A stretch of DNA of 64,000 nucleotides from Rhynchospora pubera (Eukaryota; Streptophyta; Magnoliopsida; Poales; Cyperaceae): contig CM051460.1 of NCBI GenBank assembly GCA_028095005.1, positions 82,973,676 to 83,037,675 on the forward strand, given 5' to 3'. Each line of letters starts with the position of its first letter. Positions within the stretch are counted from its first letter, which is position 1. Under the pieces are notes generated by a model. The model made no database searches and was not told the origin of the DNA. It saw only the letters and a program-made list of their open reading frames with translations. Shown here piece by piece: positions 59,806 through 64,000 of the stretch. A program made the translations under genes and the position numbers.

Positions 59806-60425
59806 CAGAAGCTCGAGGGCTAATGATACAGTCAGGTTAGAATCTGAGCCCAGCGGCTACATAAAGCCCCATTTAAGGCCCAGTTACGGAGGAAGATCAG
59901 AGAAGATCGCACGAATATATCCTCCTCGGGGTCCCCAAAGAAAGAAGGTCGAAAGCTTTCATGCCTAAGGTGGACCCAGAGTCGTTATGCTTTAGGTGGG
60001 TCCAGAATCAGGAACCGTTAGAAAGGATTCGCCCAGTGGGCCCGCTCAGGAAAACAGTTTCTAGGGACAAACGGTTTCCAATAACATTCCCGGGATGCCC
60101 TGTGATCTTCCGATTATGGCCACTAAGGGAACATCGATGTAACCTCGCGCAAACAAGCTTGGGCCGGCCGCCAGCAAGAGGTAAGGCGAGGATGGAAGAG
60201 GTTTCAGCGACCTTCATATCGCAGTCAAGTAGGGAGGATGGTGTCACGGGAAGGCCACAGAAGATCCGATGCGATGCCACCTGATGACTATAAATAGACA
60301 CCCCCCTCCATGAGGAAGGGGGGTTAGACTTTTGTAAAAGAGAGAAACTTATGTACAAAACACAAATATAAGCAAATAAATTCGAGATTTCTACTCCTTT
60401 CCATCTTATCCCTTTGTTGAAACTT
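59806..60425 (+). mobile_element. LTR-like segment, copy B
   Basis: This is the counterpart of 34,061-34,680, with the same TATA motif (about 60,287-60,303) and GC foldback. No extra differences were seen. Confidence 0.4.
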
Positions 60426-60434
60426 ATGAGATAG

Positions 60435-61220
60435 AATGTAGGTTAACAATTTGGGACTGGTTTTTAGATCAATTTTATTTTCCAACACCTTGCTCTTTGG
60501 AGGATTTGAGAAATATCTCCTTAACTATCAATAATACTACGGCTTTTTGGCACTGGTGTGCAGCAATTTTGTGGATTTTATGGAAAAATCGAAACAGTGT
60601 TTGCTTTGATAATATGCAACCTCATTCATTAATTTCAGTGAGTGCAGCAATCAAGGGTCTGATGGCCTATTGGCAGGGGCTGTGGTCAGACAAACTGAAG
60701 ACCGCCATATGGAGTATGACGCCAACGCTTGAGATGTTACCTCCTCAGCTGAAGTTCGAGCTAGAGATAAGGGTTGCAGGAAATGTTAAGAAGGTCCTGG
60801 AACTGCCGATGATAGAGTGGATGGAAGCTTAACGGCCCTGACAGAAGGAAGTATTTTAATTATATTATTGAATAAGAGTATGGCAGTTCACATGTATGGG
60901 TGCTGCTTGGTAGAGTTAATTGTAATGGTTTTTTATATTATATGCATTTGATAATATCTATTGTGTTTAGATACTAACATGCACCGGTATTGTAAACTCT
61001 TTGGCTCCGTTTGGATAGGTGTGGGAAGAAGGGAAGAAGTGGGAAGAAATATTGAGAAGTGTGTAACTTTGTGAAGAGTTTGGATTGTTTATAATTTTTT
61101 TTTCTTCTTCTTCCTTCTTCTTCTTTCTTCCAATGATCCAAACTCACCCTTTGTATTTTGTTGCTTTTCTTTAATGAAAAGTGGTGGAGTTATCCACTTA
61201 TTTCACAAAAAAAAAAAAGA
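60435..61220 (+). mobile_element. LINE 3' end, copy B
   Basis: This is the counterpart of 34,690-35,475: the same ORF2 tail (stop at 60,832), 3' UTR and poly(A) run. Confidence 0.6.
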
Positions 61221-61644
61221 CACTCGCTGACGGTTTTTTATATGCTACATTGTTGGAGGAACTATATCTCAGGTGAACCAATACTTTGTGGTCAACTATT
61301 GTTTGCAAGCCCATACAACCAGGCTGATTACTTGGTTGGATTGAAACTGATTCATTAGTTTTTCTTATTTCTTTCTCGCCGTCACTACAAGTTAACCTCA
61401 AGGTAGCTTGATTTATTGCGGACAACTAATATTCTTTTTTGTGTTTGTAATCTTGAAGAGGAAAAAAAAACTACAATAAATTTTACTTACAGTTTAATCT
61501 CCATGGCACACATTTTAGCTCATTGAGCTTTTCAGAGTGATTAACTCGTCTCCAATTTCTTTAAATCATCCTAATTGCTCATTGAACTTCCGTAAATATA
61601 AATAATATAAAAGAATCACTTCCAAATATTTTTAGAGCAAATTG

Positions 61645-61674
61645 TTCCGGCGGAGCCGGAATGGGTCAATCTAG
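61645..61674 (+). mobile_element. Helitron-type 3' terminus, copy B
   Basis: Same hairpin TTCCGGC-GGA-GCCGGAA and CTAG end as at 35,900-35,929. Confidence 0.65.
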
Positions 61675-61989
61675 TTAAAAAAAAAACGTTGCAAAAGCGA
61701 AAGGGTAAAATTTCAGAATCAATTTGCACCGGATTTTAGAACCACGCGTTTGTTGGAAAACCGGTGCTAATTAATTTTAAGAACCGTAGCAAAAAAAAAA
61801 AATTTCTGGTAATAATATGGATCGAATTGGGATATAGTCTGTTCCTTACTCATTTGTAATGAAAATCATATTAAAATATTAATATTTTTGTAAAATATAT
61901 AAAAATATTAAAATAATACATATTTACAATGTCGAATAAACGAGGGAACTGTGGAAGGCATGCACCAACACCCTTCTCGCCAGGGAATC

Positions 61990-62395
61990 ACGTTTTGTTA
62001 GAAATTCATTATTGGTACTTACCCTCCAGACACATCAACACCCTTCAACTTTTTGTTAAAATTCCTTTCGAAACTGACTCAACCTTTTAGCAACAGCAAG
62101 ATACAGTAATTGTTCAAGATGCTACTTGAATCCACTTATATGTTCAGAAGTCTGAGATTCGTTATCAAGTGACAAATCACCATTCAACCCCAAGCCAGGA
62201 TCATGCCAATTCGATGAGCCGTCAAATGTCAAGCTGCCTCTGATTAGAGCTCTATGATCTTCAATAAACCACTCTCCTCAGAAAACAAAATTATATAAAA
62301 ATACAAAACAAATTTCAAAACAAATCCCATATAGGCACAAGTCGAAGCGGTTTTCTCTTCATCTTGCTGATAAGAACCTGTGCATTTTTTTTTTT
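61990..62395 (-). pseudogene. Decayed last exons, copy B
   Basis: This is the counterpart of 36,245-36,650, with the same deletions. The decay therefore predates the large duplication. Confidence 0.75.
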
Positions 62396-62682
62396 ATTAA
62401 AACATATACTTTTGAGTCAACTGTTGAAATGAACAGACCAATAAAGCTGGGATATATATTCAACCTTTACCTGGCACAGTTTGGTTTTGCAGCAATCCTA
62501 TAAAACTAATACGTCGATGACTAATGGCTGAGATACTCTTGGCTAATTCAGGGTTCTATATCTTCATTTTTGAGAAGTTAGTGCAGTGAATATAATATAG
62601 TTTTCATCGTGAATACAGAATTTAACGTCAATGGTATGTCCTTGTTTGCAAATAAAGTACTGAAGTAATTTGAAAATGAAAA

Positions 62683-62790
62683 CAATATATGCAATTGCAA
62701 ACGGTGAATTATACTTCTTTATTAGTAGGTAATGAGAAGTGGTGGGCTAAGCCCACTTGTTTCAAAAAAAAAAAACAATATATGCAATTG
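62683..62790 (+). mobile_element. Short LINE insertion with 15-bp TSD, copy B
   Basis: This is the counterpart of 36,938-37,045. The CAATATATGCAATTG duplicates lie at 62,683-62,697 and 62,776-62,790. Confidence 0.88.
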
Positions 62791-63457
62791 AAGGGTAGTA
62801 GGGAGGCAGTTCGACCAGCGCATGACATGGCAAACAAGGCAAGGAGACTAGTAACTAATTATCAAGGGATACCAGCAGCAAATTTGATGTGTGAACTTGG
62901 TATCGGAATGCATATTGAGGAGAGGTTCTTCCAGCAGGTGCAAGAGGCACCGCCATGATTCTCTTTTATGTTTTTTACCTCGCGATCCCCACTTGCAGTA
63001 TGTACCACTTAGGCGTAAGGTAGTTTTTGCTTTAATTTTATGTTTTTTCTCTTTTTCTTCAATTAGTAGGCTTTGGTTTCCAGTAGCTGTAGGGACTAGG
63101 CCACTAGGGTACATGGCAACTGCTTCTGACCTTAATTCTCACATCCCCTATAATTCTTTATACCATTAAAAAAAGTAGCAACTGAAGGTTTCCATTTTCC
63201 TCATGTTAACAATACTTCTCAGCAATAGATTTGGACAATTATCAGAACAAATTTGAAATAACGAAAGCAGTTCACGGATGACAATATGAAATAAGAACTG
63301 TATATGATTCGACTGAATCAAAGATGTTGTATATGAAGTGACATACAAATTACCGGGCACAAACAATATGAAATAAGAAAACTTGCCAAAGAGCCCAAGC
63401 CAAAAGAAAAATAAAATAAAATCTTCAATTGGTTGTACCAGCAACTAAAACACAATA

Positions 63458-63916
63458 TCACTTAAATTTCTTAGAAACTTCATTATTGGTACTTGCACTC
63501 TCGAGACACATCAACCCTTCAACTTTTTGTCTAAATTCCTTTTGAAACAGAAACAACTTTTGCTCAACAGCATAATACAGAGAGTCTCGAAGAAGCATCT
63601 CAAATTGTCTTATACGTTCAGAAGTCTCAGGTTCTATTTGAAGTGACAAATCGACTTTCAATTCCAAGCCAGGATCGTGCCAATACGATGAGCCGCTAAA
63701 TGAAAAGCTGCCGCTGATTCTCTCTCTATGATCTTTAATTAACCAATCTCCTGAGAAAACAAAATTATAAAAATACAATAATAAATTCAATAAATTAATT
63801 ATAATCAGGGAAATAGAACAAAAACCAGGAACATAAATCGCACCATCAAATTTCAAAACAAATCCTATATAAGCATAACTCCAATCTGGTTTTCTCTTCA
63901 TCTTGCGAATAAAAAC
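63458..63916 (-). CDS. Last two exons of a second copy of the 1,386-aa gene (partial at the window edge)
   Basis: Exons 63,916-63,826 and 63,750-63,458 match exons 11 and 12 of the gene at 37,713-45,291 and keep the same splice borders and stop. The remaining exons would lie beyond 64,000 if the duplication is a full tandem unit. If the copy stops soon after the window, this is only a gene fragment. Confidence 0.7.
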   Translation of the reverse strand, partial: VFIRKMKRKPDWSYAYIGFVLKFDGAIYVPGFCSISLIIINLLNLLLYFYNFVFSGDWLIKDHRERISGSFSFSGSSYWHDPGLELKVDLSLQIEPETSERIRQFEMLLRDSLYYAVEQKLFLFQKEFRQKVEGLMCLESASTNNEVSKKFK

Positions 63917-64000
63917 CTGCTCATTTTTTTATTCAAACAGAAACTTTTAGTCAATTGTTAAGATGAACAAGTCTATATACATCAGTTTTTTTTTCCTTTT

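Larger units (their letters stand above)
58566..64000. repeat. Large direct duplication, copy B (continues past the window)
   Basis: It repeats 32,821-38,255 at a constant offset of 25,745 bp with two base differences noted. The repeated content is the gag-like relic, LTR-like segment, LINE, Helitron 3' end, decayed exons, short LINE insertion and the last two exons of the 1,386-aa gene. The same orientation and sharp left edge make a tandem duplication of 32,821-58,565 the simplest model. Confidence 0.95.

Overview
The window is nuclear DNA of a flowering plant, most likely a eudicot. The evidence is intron-rich genes with GT-AG borders, a clade A-type protein phosphatase 2C (PP2C), FAR1-type relics, Ty3/gypsy elements primed by initiator-tRNA-Met sites, plant hAT and Helitron termini, and a long AT-rich satellite. 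I cannot name the species. By my reading only two genes look intact. Both lie on the minus strand in the right half.

Layout. 1-3.4 kb: leader of an LTR retrotransposon, a broken FAR1-related gene and a terminal-repeat relic. 3.4-16.9 kb: a tandem array of ~172-bp AT-rich monomers with ~2.9-kb and ~1.1-kb higher-order blocks. It abuts a Helitron-type 3' terminus and is interrupted by a 1.8-kb LTR element that has its 5-bp target duplication. 17.2-18.1 kb: possible organelle-derived DNA. 18.7-19.5 kb: an LTR, primer site and gag fragment of the family found inside the satellite. 19.5-24.2 kb: mostly non-coding. 24.2-29.0 kb: a Ty3/gypsy pol relic whose integrase is cut by a 2.4-kb LTR. The leader of that LTR element is the same 587 bp that opens the window. 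29-34.7 kb: a decayed retroelement gag-like gene on the minus strand, then an LTR-like segment. 34.7-37.1 kb: LINE remnants, a second Helitron 3' end and a decayed copy of the last exons of the next gene.

37.7-45.3 kb: a 12-exon gene for a 1,386-residue protein with two zinc-finger-like motifs and an acidic 14-residue repeat, perhaps DUF629/ubiquitin-hydrolase-related. A hAT element sits in its upstream region. 47.3-51.6 kb: a transposon with 78-bp inverted repeats that carries two copies of the first exons of an NDUFAF3/Mth938-like gene. 51.6-55.2 kb: two more hAT-type elements with exact 8-bp duplications and a 24-nt retroposed insertion. 55.6-58.2 kb: a complete four-exon PP2C gene of 369 residues with the tryptophan used by ABA receptors.

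From 58,566 to the end, the sequence of 32,821-38,255 is repeated in direct orientation at a constant offset of 25,745 bp; I noted only two base differences. The simplest reading is a very recent tandem duplication, unit 32,821-58,565, that carries both intact genes. An assembly or haplotype artefact is the main alternative. I see no functional link between the two genes beyond this shared unit.
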